Under the pieces are notes generated by a model, which saw nothing but the letters and a program-made list of their open reading frames with translations, was not told the origin of the DNA and ran no database searches. DNA of 7,578 nt. Origin: Desulfobacterales bacterium. Its GTDB lineage: Bacteria; Desulfobacterota; Desulfobacteria; Desulfobacterales; UBA11574. Of this stretch, positions 1-4,897 are shown in pieces; the stretch's first letter is position 1; every line of letters begins with the position of its first letter. Location: assembly GCA_012974475.1 (NCBI GenBank), contig JAAXQD010000230.1, forward strand, positions 1-7,578. Reading direction: 5' to 3'. The translations under genes and the position numbers were made by a program.

Positions 1-19
1 GTCAAAAGCATCCCAAATT

Positions 20-601
20 TTACAATAGATATTTAATGATTAAAAACCCTGTAATTAGAAGAGCTGTAAATGCTATGGCAAGAATGTTAAAGTATTTATC
101 GATAAAAGACTGGATACTTGGGCCGAAAATGTAAATGAGACCCCCCACAAGAAAAAAGCGAGCAGACCGAGACACCAAGGATGCGATGACAAATACGGAG
201 AAATTGATTTTAAATGCGCCGGCCGCAATGGTAAATACTTTATACGGTATCGGTGTAAAACCCGCAATTCCCACTGCCCATGCATCATATTTATTGTAGA
301 GAATTTCGATGTATTCAACCTTTGGGGTCAGGCCGTAAAAGTCTACGATCCGGTCGCCGACGGAGGCCATAAACTGCCACCCGATCAGATAGCCGAAGCA
401 TCCTCCGAGGACGGACCCCGCAGAACATATCAATGCATATTTCAAAGATTTTTGGGGTATGGCTACCGCCAGCGCGATAAGGAGTATATCCGGGGGAATC
501 GGGAAAAAAGAGGATTCACTGAAGGCCAGTAAAAATAACGCCCATGATCCATAGGGTGTTTCCGCCCAGCGGAGCACCCAGTCGTAGAGGCGACGAAGCA
601 T
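20..601 (-). CDS. yqaA: YqaA-family (DedA/SNARE-associated superfamily) inner-membrane protein
   Basis: This is a 193-residue polytopic membrane protein, close to the usual YqaA length. The sequence shows an N-terminal amphipathic stretch, then the family signature around residues 27-38 (FSESSFFPIPPD). Hydrophobic segments lie at about 40-50, 55-75, 108-130, 134-157 and 170-192. The second signature is GFTPIPYK at 114-121 followed by AAG, and a basic pair (R145, R148) sits in SRSARFF. In DedA-superfamily proteins the two half-domains carry re-entrant hairpins; E. coli DedA members are linked to membrane homeostasis and undecaprenyl-phosphate or lipid recycling, but no reaction is established for the YqaA branch. 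The ATG lies only 3 bases after the pcm stop. A GGAG within the end of pcm, about 10 bases upstream, can serve as its ribosome binding site, so it should be expressed with pcm. Family assignment is firm; precise function is unknown. Confidence 0.88.
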   Translation of the reverse strand: MLRRLYDWVLRWAETPYGSWALFLLAFSESSFFPIPPDILLIALAVAIPQKSLKYALICSAGSVLGGCFGYLIGWQFMASVGDRIVDFYGLTPKVEYIEILYNKYDAWAVGIAGFTPIPYKVFTIAAGAFKINFSVFVIASLVSRSARFFLVGGLIYIFGPSIQSFIDKYFNILAIAFTALLITGFLIIKYLL

Positions 602-604
602 GAA

Positions 605-1261
605 TTATGATCTCCATCCATATTCACCCACAAGTTTGACAAATCTGCAGCCCCCTAAATTGGTCTGGTGAATGCCGTGTTCATCCTTGTAAAGTTTTAT
701 GAGTTCTTGGGAATACTGGTCTCCAACGGGTATTATCATACATCCCCCCACAGCGAGTTGACTCACCAAGGGTGTCGGAATACTCGGAGAACCCGCGGTA
801 ACAATAATACCGTCAAAAGGGCTTTCGTCAGCCCAGCCAGAAGTGCCGTCAGAATATTTGGTTACAATATTGTGGTAATGAAGCGTATCAAAAAGCTTGC
901 GAGTTTTTATATGAAGCGCGTGTATTTTCTCGACGGTATAAACACGGAAAACAATTTCCGCTAGAATGGCAGCCTGATATCCGGACCCTGTTCCGATTTC
1001 GAGTATTCTGTCGTCTTTTCCGGGCTGCAGTGCCCGGGTCATTTCCGCTACGATATATGGCTGTGAGATGGTCTGCTGTTCTCCGATGGGGAGCGGAAAG
1101 TCACCATAGGCCTGATCTCTTAACGCTTCACTCACAAAAAGGTGCCGGGGAACCTTGCGCATGGCGGCCAGGACGTCTGGATCGGTGACGCCGCGTGCTT
1201 CAATCTGTTTTCTGACCATCTCTTCACGCTGGCGTTCATACTTTAAAGAATTTTCATTCAA
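605..1261 (-). CDS. pcm: Protein-L-isoaspartate O-methyltransferase
   Basis: This SAM-dependent cytosolic enzyme methylates L-isoaspartyl residues in damaged proteins, starting their repair (EC 2.1.1.77). With the start chosen here it has 218 residues; E. coli Pcm has 208. Visible motifs are VPRHLFV at 37-43, the substrate loop TISQPYIVAEM at 64-74, the SAM-binding LEIGTGSGYQ at 87-96, the acidic end of strand 2 (VEK, 110-112), FDGIIVTAG at 149-157, and a typical C-terminus (RFVKLVGEYGW). The frame is open to a TTG at 1330, but the extra 23 residues do not look like the family. The TTG at 1261 has AGG 9 bases upstream and gives the usual 10-15 residues before MVRKQI. An ATG at 1219 (204 residues) is the other option. 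No convincing promoter was found upstream. The gene runs directly into the YqaA gene. In proteobacteria pcm often sits with surE, nlpD and rpoS; none of these is in this window. Confidence 0.93.
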   Translation of the reverse strand: MNENSLKYERQREEMVRKQIEARGVTDPDVLAAMRKVPRHLFVSEALRDQAYGDFPLPIGEQQTISQPYIVAEMTRALQPGKDDRILEIGTGSGYQAAILAEIVFRVYTVEKIHALHIKTRKLFDTLHYHNIVTKYSDGTSGWADESPFDGIIVTAGSPSIPTPLVSQLAVGGCMIIPVGDQYSQELIKLYKDEHGIHQTNLGGCRFVKLVGEYGWRS

Positions 1262-1394
1262 AATAATAAACCTATAATTAACCTGAAGGGGTACAATTTT
1301 TCCGCGGCACTTTGCTAGCGGCCATTTCAAAGAACGTTTTTCAAAATGATCTCGCTGTAAGGCTTCAAAACCCGTTTAATTTATTTCGCAAATG

Positions 1395-1414
1395 CCACGG
1401 GCGTAAGTCCGTGG
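1395..1414. repeat. Compact GC-rich hairpin resembling an IS200/IS605 right end or REP unit
   Basis: CCACGG (1395-1400) pairs perfectly with CCGTGG (1409-1414). A G-T wobble (1401/1408) extends the stem to 7 pairs around the loop CGTAAG, and GGAG follows the stem. Wider TGCCA (1393-1397) and TGGCA (1424-1428) arms could form an alternative fold. From general knowledge, IS200/IS605 elements (and the 3' end of TnpB-associated omega RNAs) often end in a hairpin of this look, a CCACGG-type stem followed by GGAG and a TGTCA-like tail. Here the tail reads GGAGTCGACA. No TnpA, TnpB or left end is visible nearby, so this is at most a remnant or an orphan REP-like unit. The hairpin is certain; its identity is inferred. 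Confidence 0.5.
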
Positions 1415-1490
1415 GAGTCGACATGGCAATATTTGGAATTTCTATCAACTTTGAGGGGTTACGTCAAGAATTTAGAATCTGCTCACCGAA

Positions 1491-1506
1491 GGTTTCCCAA
1501 AAAACC
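1491..1506. repeat. Short inverted repeat with T-rich flank
   Basis: GGTTT (1491-1495) can pair with AAACC (1502-1506) over a 6-base loop, and the plus strand continues CTTTATATTTT. It has the general shape of a weak terminator on the plus strand, but no plus-strand gene ends upstream of it. It may be chance in an AT-rich spacer. Confidence 0.2.
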
Positions 1507-1574
1507 CTTTATATTTTGTCCGATGCGTATTTTCGTCCGGAATTTTAATTTGCCATGGATGCGCTCTTATCATC

Positions 1575-1594
1575 AAAAGGCCTCGAAACCTTTT
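1575..1594. repeat. Inverted repeat AAAAGG / CCTTTT
   Basis: AAAAGG (1575-1580) and CCTTTT (1589-1594) form a perfect 6-base inverted repeat around an 8-base loop. There is no U-tract in the right place for a strong intrinsic terminator on either strand. It lies just upstream of the channel promoter candidate. Function unknown. Confidence 0.3.
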
Positions 1595-1614
1595 AAAATA
1601 AAGAAATAAAGCGC

Positions 1615-1642
1615 TTGATTTTTCATCACAATGTCACATAAT
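1615..1642 (+). promoter_or_regulatory. Candidate sigma-70 promoter for the potassium channel gene
   Basis: The -35-like TTGATT (1615-1620) and the -10-like CATAAT (1637-1642, 5 of 6 to consensus) are separated by 16 bases. Transcription would start near 1650, leaving a leader of about 100 bases before the ATG at 1753. The -10 box lies inside the nested palindrome at 1625-1658, which fits control by a bound protein. It is called by eye and has no experimental support. Confidence 0.4.
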
Positions 1643-1658
1643 CTGGTGATCGTGACAT
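1625..1658. promoter_or_regulatory. Nested palindrome, possible operator upstream of the channel gene
   Basis: The segment reads ATCAC, 3 bases, GTCAC, 8 bases, GTGAT, 1 base, GTGAC. ATGTCAC (1631-1637) and GTGACAT (1652-1658) form a perfect 7-base inverted repeat with a 14-base spacer. ATCAC (1625-1629) and GTGAT (1646-1650) form a second, interleaved inverted repeat, so each half also carries a near direct repeat of a TCAC/GTGA core. This is the layout expected for a dimeric or tetrameric DNA-binding protein, and it overlaps the candidate -10 and start site. The half-site GTGA/TCAC recalls CRP/FNR-family sites, but the spacing is not the canonical TGTGA-N6-TCACA, so no regulator is named. 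Confidence 0.4.
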
Positions 1659-1752
1659 GAGATACATCCCAAAATGTGCTAAAAATGGAAGTTATGCGCG
1701 GTATTTCCGAATATTGAGTAAATTCCTGGATTGAATCGGACAAAACAACGCC

Positions 1753-2757
1753 ATGAAGAGCATAAAACATTTGAGATTATGTTTTTTTCTTTTAATACTC
1801 ATTATTCTGTTCGGTGTCACCGGATATATGACCATCGAAGATTGGGGTTTTTTAGATGCATTGTATATGACGGTTACCACGCTCACCACTGTGGGATACG
1901 GTGAAGTCCACGAAGTGAGCGATTTGGGGCGGATGTTCACGATTTTCTTTATCGTCATCGGTGTGGTTTACTTTTTGTATATTGCGGGTGCCGTCGTCCA
2001 GTTTGTGGTCGAAGGCCAAATTAGGACCATATTGGGGAGAAGAAGCTTGGACAAAAAGATAGATCGAATGAATAATCATTATATTGTTTGCGGATATGGA
2101 CGTATCGGAAAAATTCTATGCAAGATGTTGGCAAGAAAGCCGGCGGACCTGGTGGTTATCGAAAAGGATCTTGAACTTGTTCCGGTCATGGATGATGACA
2201 AAATGGTCTATGTATCCGGTGATGCCGGAGATGAGGCCACGCTGCTCGGGGCGGGAATAAAACGCGCGAAAGGTCTGATTGCAGCCCTGGCGACTGATAC
2301 GGACAATGTATTCCTAGTGCTCACCGCCAGACAACTCAATCCAGACGTTTACATCATGGCAAGGGCCTCTCAAGAGGGATCGAAGTCTAAATTGCTGGCT
2401 GCAGGCGCCAACATGGTGGAGTCACCCTATGATATGGGAGCCGCCAGTATGGCCCAGCGGATCATCCGTCCAACGGTGACAAATTTTCTGGATCTGGCTT
2501 TTGCTCACAGGCGTAAAGATATTCAAATGGAAGAGATACCGGTCAATCCTTCGTCCAGCCTTATCAATCTGATGCTGAAGGATTCCGGTATTCGGCAGCG
2601 ATTTAATCTGATTATCATCGCCATAAAAAAACCGGACGACAGCATGTTGTTCAATCCCTCATTTGAGACGGTTATCGAGGCCGGCGACACTGTCATCGCC
2701 GTTGGGCAGGAAGAAAATCTTCAGAAGCTGGAAAAAATATTGAGCGCAACACGTTGA
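1753..2757 (+). CDS. Two-TM potassium channel with RCK (TrkA-N/TrkA-C) regulatory domains
   Basis: This 334-residue protein has the MthK-like plan and length (MthK is 336). The first transmembrane helix is at about 8-26, the pore helix at 33-45, the potassium selectivity filter TVGYGE at 46-51, and the second transmembrane helix at 60-86. A short linker (EGQIRTILGRRS) leads to an RCK N-lobe from about 108, with a Rossmann fingerprint GYGRIG (114-119) and the acidic end of strand 2 at E137, which usually contacts the ribose of a nucleotide. AGANMVESPYDMGA (402-base region near 2399-2440) is a typical RCK segment, and a TrkA-C domain fills about 250-334. It should form a tetrameric inner-membrane channel with a cytoplasmic gating ring. 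The region aligned with the MthK calcium site lacks the acidic ligands. The ATG has only a weak CGGA 12 bases upstream. The gene stands alone and converges on the cyclo-ligase gene 22 bases away, with no clear terminator between them. Confidence 0.9.
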   Translation: MKSIKHLRLCFFLLILIILFGVTGYMTIEDWGFLDALYMTVTTLTTVGYGEVHEVSDLGRMFTIFFIVIGVVYFLYIAGAVVQFVVEGQIRTILGRRSLDKKIDRMNNHYIVCGYGRIGKILCKMLARKPADLVVIEKDLELVPVMDDDKMVYVSGDAGDEATLLGAGIKRAKGLIAALATDTDNVFLVLTARQLNPDVYIMARASQEGSKSKLLAAGANMVESPYDMGAASMAQRIIRPTVTNFLDLAFAHRRKDIQMEEIPVNPSSSLINLMLKDSGIRQRFNLIIIAIKKPDDSMLFNPSFETVIEAGDTVIAVGQEENLQKLEKILSATR

Positions 2758-2779
2758 GGGTCCGGGGAGCTTTATCCGG

Positions 2780-3367
2780 TTATATTTTATAGATAATCCG
2801 TTTATCTGTAATAATTATGTCCACATACTTGTCGTGGGATTCCATTTGTATTTGTGGAACGATCTGGTCTTCTAACGACAAGGCGACTTTTCTTGTGGTA
2901 ATGGAGAGGCTTGGAATAAGCCGGTCGTAATATCCATCGCCGGATCCTATTCTTCCGCCCTTTTCATCAAAAGCGATGCCTGGGATAATTGCAATGTCGA
3001 TGCATTCGATGGGGACAACGTTGCATTGGATAGGATCCGGTTCCAAGATGCCTCTGGGACCCAGCGTCAAATCCGTGTCGACATTGTCGATTTTTATCAA
3101 TTTCATTTTATGTTTTGTTGTGTCAAAAGCAGGCAGAATAACGATTTTGTTGTAATTGAAACATCTTTTAATGATTTTCAGACTGTTAACTTCACAGCTA
3201 CTGTTGATATAGAGTAAAACAATGTTGGCTTCCAGAAAATTAGCGAATTCAAAGAGCCGATTTTCTATTTTTGTTGTTTTTGCTTCAACTTCTTTGGCTG
3301 AAAGTGCGGCAAGTGCCTCTGCAACATTGCTGCGTATCTCATCCTTTGTTTCTCGAATTTCCTCCAT
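2780..3367 (-). CDS. ygfA: 5-formyltetrahydrofolate cyclo-ligase (5,10-methenyl-THF synthetase)
   Basis: This cytosolic enzyme uses ATP to convert 5-formyl-THF to 5,10-methenyl-THF, returning it to the one-carbon folate pool (EC 6.3.3.2). The frame is open from an ATG at 3391, but the ATG at 3367 (195 residues) is preferred: it has a GGGGG ribosome-binding-like run 9 bases upstream, and the candidate promoter would start transcription only about 10 bases before the 3391 ATG. In the 195-residue numbering, the N-terminal KDEIR (8-12) is the usual conserved basic start. The family signature is PGIAFDEKGGRIGSGDGYYD at 129-148 with its glycine-rich ATP/substrate loop, and HDKYVDIIITD near the C-terminus is typical. 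It is a single-gene minus-strand unit, divergent from serS. In many proteobacteria this gene follows 6S RNA (ssrS); no 6S-like fold was recognised upstream here. Confidence 0.92.
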   Translation of the reverse strand: MEEIRETKDEIRSNVAEALAALSAKEVEAKTTKIENRLFEFANFLEANIVLLYINSSCEVNSLKIIKRCFNYNKIVILPAFDTTKHKMKLIKIDNVDTDLTLGPRGILEPDPIQCNVVPIECIDIAIIPGIAFDEKGGRIGSGDGYYDRLIPSLSITTRKVALSLEDQIVPQIQMESHDKYVDIIITDKRIIYKI

Positions 3368-3376
3368 GGATATTTT

Positions 3377-3381
3377 CCCCC
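3377..3381 (-). promoter_or_regulatory. Ribosome binding site deciding the cyclo-ligase start
   Basis: On the minus strand a GGGGG run lies 9 bases before the ATG at 3367. The upstream ATG at 3391 is preceded only by an A-rich stretch with no purine-rich Shine-Dalgarno match. This favours the shorter 195-residue product. Confidence 0.5.
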
Positions 3382-3407
3382 GCGCAAACATTTTGAATGT
3401 TTTTTAT

Positions 3408-3435
3408 AGTATACAAATTTAATGAACAATGTCAA
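3408..3435 (-). promoter_or_regulatory. Sigma-70-type promoter for the cyclo-ligase gene
   Basis: On the minus strand there is a perfect -35 box TTGACA (3435-3430), a 16-base spacer, and TATACT as -10 (3413-3408, 5 of 6 to consensus). Transcription would begin near 3401, giving a leader of about 34 bases to the preferred ATG at 3367. This is the strongest promoter match seen in the window. Confidence 0.7.
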
Positions 3436-3448
3436 CTTATAATAATCA

Positions 3449-3477
3449 TTGACGATATGGCTTGCCCGTGATACAAG
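3449..3477 (+). promoter_or_regulatory. Candidate promoter for the serS-thrC-LysM operon
   Basis: The -35-like TTGACG (3449-3454, 5 of 6), a 17-base spacer, and -10-like TACAAG (3472-3477, 4 of 6) are preceded by TGA, an extended -10 motif. Its -35 box lies 14 bases from that of the cyclo-ligase promoter on the opposite strand, so the two are back to back. The start site would be near 3484, leaving about 139 bases of serS leader. Confidence 0.45.
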
Positions 3478-3575
3478 GCAAAAGAATTTTCCCCAAATCA
3501 GGCTGTCGATAATACAGGTAGTGGCAATCCGGTTCAGGTGTGAAAAAAAGCGTTAAAAAATTAGGTTATGAAACG

Positions 3576-3592
3576 TCGGTTGAACAAACCGA
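3576..3592 (+). repeat. Small hairpin in the serS leader
   Basis: TCGGTT (3576-3581) pairs perfectly with AACCGA (3587-3592) around a 5-base loop (GAACA), about 30 bases before the serS ATG and just ahead of the AAAGGA ribosome-binding-like sequence (3603-3608). No T-box core (GGTGGNACCGCG-like) was found in the leader, so a classical tRNA-sensing T-box is not supported. It could modulate translation or be chance. Confidence 0.35.
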
Positions 3593-3622
3593 ATTAAGAT
3601 TTAAAGGAATATTAAAACCGAT

Positions 3623-4897
3623 ATGCTGGAAATCAAGTTTGTAAGACAAAATCTGGAAAAAATAGAAATCTCGCTGGCAAACAGAGGAGACACAGCGGAC
3701 TTGGAAACTTTTAAAGATTCCGATACCCAACGCAAGTCTCTTCTGCTCGAGATTGAAACTTTAAGACATCGCCGGAATGTTGTCTCGGAGAAGATCGCTG
3801 GCATGAAGAAAAACGGTGAAGATGCGGATGATCTTGTGACCGAGATGCGCGAAGTTGGGGGGAGAATCAAAACCCTGGAGCTTCATTTGACCGAAAATGA
3901 AGAAAAGATAAACCAAATTCTTTTTGGGTTGCCCAATTTGCCCCACACGTCCGTTCCTATCGGCAAAGACAGTTCTGAAAATCCGGTTCTTAAAAAGACG
4001 GGCACCCCCCCGGATTTCGATTTCGAACCGCTGCCTCACTGGACTTTGGGCGAAAACCTTAAGATCTTGGATTTTGAAACAGCATCCAAAATTACCGGTG
4101 CACGTTTTCCGCTCTATCTGGGGGCCGGTGCAAAGCTGGAAAGGGCGCTGATTAATTTTATGCTGGATATCCATACCACCGAGCACGGTTATAAAGAAAT
4201 ACTTCCCCCCTTTATGGTAAACCGGGACAGTATGACCAACACCGGTCAGTTGCCGAAATTCGAGAAGGATCTTTTCAAGCTGGAAGGGTGGGATTATTTC
4301 ATGGTTCCGACGGCGGAAGTCCCTGTTACCAATATCCATAAAGGCGAAATCCTGGATGAAGACATGTTGCCGATTCTCTACACGGCGTATACCCCGTGTT
4401 TTCGTTCAGAAGCAGGTTCCCATGGCAAGGATACCCGGGGCTTGATCCGGCAGCATCAGTTCAACAAGGTCGAACTGGTGAAGTTCACCCGACCGGAGAC
4501 GTCTTATGATGAGCTCGAAACGCTCTTAAACAATGCCGAAAAGATTTTAATATACCTCGGGCTCCCCTATCAGGTTATCAATCTGTGCACCGGCGACCTG
4601 GGCTTTTCTGCAGCAAAAACCTACGATATTGAAGTGTGGATGCCCGCGCAAGGGGTTTACAGAGAAATTTCGTCATGCAGCAATTTTGAAAGCTTTCAGG
4701 CCCGGCGCGCCAGCATTAGATTCAAAAGAAAAGGGAAAAAAGGGACAGAACTTGTCCATACCCTCAACGGATCCGGTCTTGCAGTGGGACGGACCTTTGC
4801 TGCAGTACTTGAAAATTTTCAACAGGCTGACGGATCTGTGATTATTCCCGAAGCCCTAAGACCCTATATGGGGGGAATGGAAAAACTCGTGCCGTGA
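3623..4897 (+). CDS. serS: Seryl-tRNA synthetase
   Basis: This class II aminoacyl-tRNA synthetase charges tRNA-Ser, and tRNA-Sec where present, with serine (EC 6.1.1.11). It has 424 residues; E. coli SerRS has 430. Residues 1 to about 105 form the N-terminal tRNA-binding antiparallel coiled-coil arm, with alternating charged heptads at about 30-60 and 68-100. The catalytic core shows the serine-pocket TAE at 230-232 and motif 2 with FRSEAGSHGKDTRG (260-273), including the ATP-contacting arginine. It also shows EISSCSNF (348-355) and motif 3 as GSGLAVGRT (383-391), followed by ENFQQADGSVIIPEALRPYM. All key residues are present, so it should be active. The ATG has AAAGGA about 14 bases upstream, slightly far for a strong ribosome binding site. 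The stop overlaps the start of thrC by four bases (GTGA), indicating translational coupling. This is the first gene of a three-gene plus-strand operon. Confidence 0.97.
   Translation: MLEIKFVRQNLEKIEISLANRGDTADLETFKDSDTQRKSLLLEIETLRHRRNVVSEKIAGMKKNGEDADDLVTEMREVGGRIKTLELHLTENEEKINQILFGLPNLPHTSVPIGKDSSENPVLKKTGTPPDFDFEPLPHWTLGENLKILDFETASKITGARFPLYLGAGAKLERALINFMLDIHTTEHGYKEILPPFMVNRDSMTNTGQLPKFEKDLFKLEGWDYFMVPTAEVPVTNIHKGEILDEDMLPILYTAYTPCFRSEAGSHGKDTRGLIRQHQFNKVELVKFTRPETSYDELETLLNNAEKILIYLGLPYQVINLCTGDLGFSAAKTYDIEVWMPAQGVYREISSCSNFESFQARRASIRFKRKGKKGTELVHTLNGSGLAVGRTFAAVLENFQQADGSVIIPEALRPYMGGMEKLVP

Larger units (their letters stand above)
1262..1752. other. Divergent intergenic region without a convincing gene
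   Basis: About 490 bases separate the start of pcm (minus) from the start of the channel gene (plus). Open frames here (for example 1312-1548 plus and 1573-1770 minus) have no recognisable motifs, no good ribosome binding site, and translate to unstructured-looking sequence. The region holds one compact GC-rich hairpin (1395-1414), two AT-rich inverted repeats (1491-1506 and 1575-1594), and a nested palindrome overlapping a candidate promoter (1615-1658). Spacers this long are out of character with the 3-22 base gaps and 4-base overlaps between most other neighbouring genes here, so it may be the scar of a lost gene or insertion. Confidence 0.7.

Noticed and set aside
1..19. A minus-strand ATG at 9-11 just after the yqaA stop could begin another gene of the pcm operon.
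   Set aside because: Only about 11 bases remain in the window and no well-spaced ribosome binding site precedes this ATG.
1262..1330. N-terminal extension of Pcm to a TTG at 1330 (241 residues).
   Set aside because: The added residues do not resemble Pcm N-termini, and the start has no good ribosome binding site. The TTG at 1261 or ATG at 1219 fits family length better.
1312..1548. Plus-strand open frame of 78 codons in the spacer.
   Set aside because: It overlaps the pcm upstream region, runs through the hairpin at 1395-1414, has no recognisable motif and no convincing ribosome binding site.
2758..2779. Bidirectional terminator between the convergent channel and cyclo-ligase genes, using the two CCGG copies.
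   Set aside because: The pairing is only 4 bases over a 10-base loop and no proper T-tract follows on either strand.
3568..3597. Nine-codon leader peptide (MKRRLNKPN) before serS with a hairpin inside.
   Set aside because: It has no serine codons, so classical attenuation is not suggested, and the AGG upstream is too close to the ATG to act as a ribosome binding site.
3420..3600. Possible 6S RNA (ssrS) upstream of the cyclo-ligase gene, as in many proteobacteria.
   Set aside because: No long rod with a central bubble could be seen, and a strong promoter lies immediately before the cyclo-ligase gene itself.
3761..4339. Long minus-strand open frame of 192 codons opposite serS.
   Set aside because: It lies wholly within the strongly conserved serS coding region and its translation shows no family features; it is an antisense shadow.
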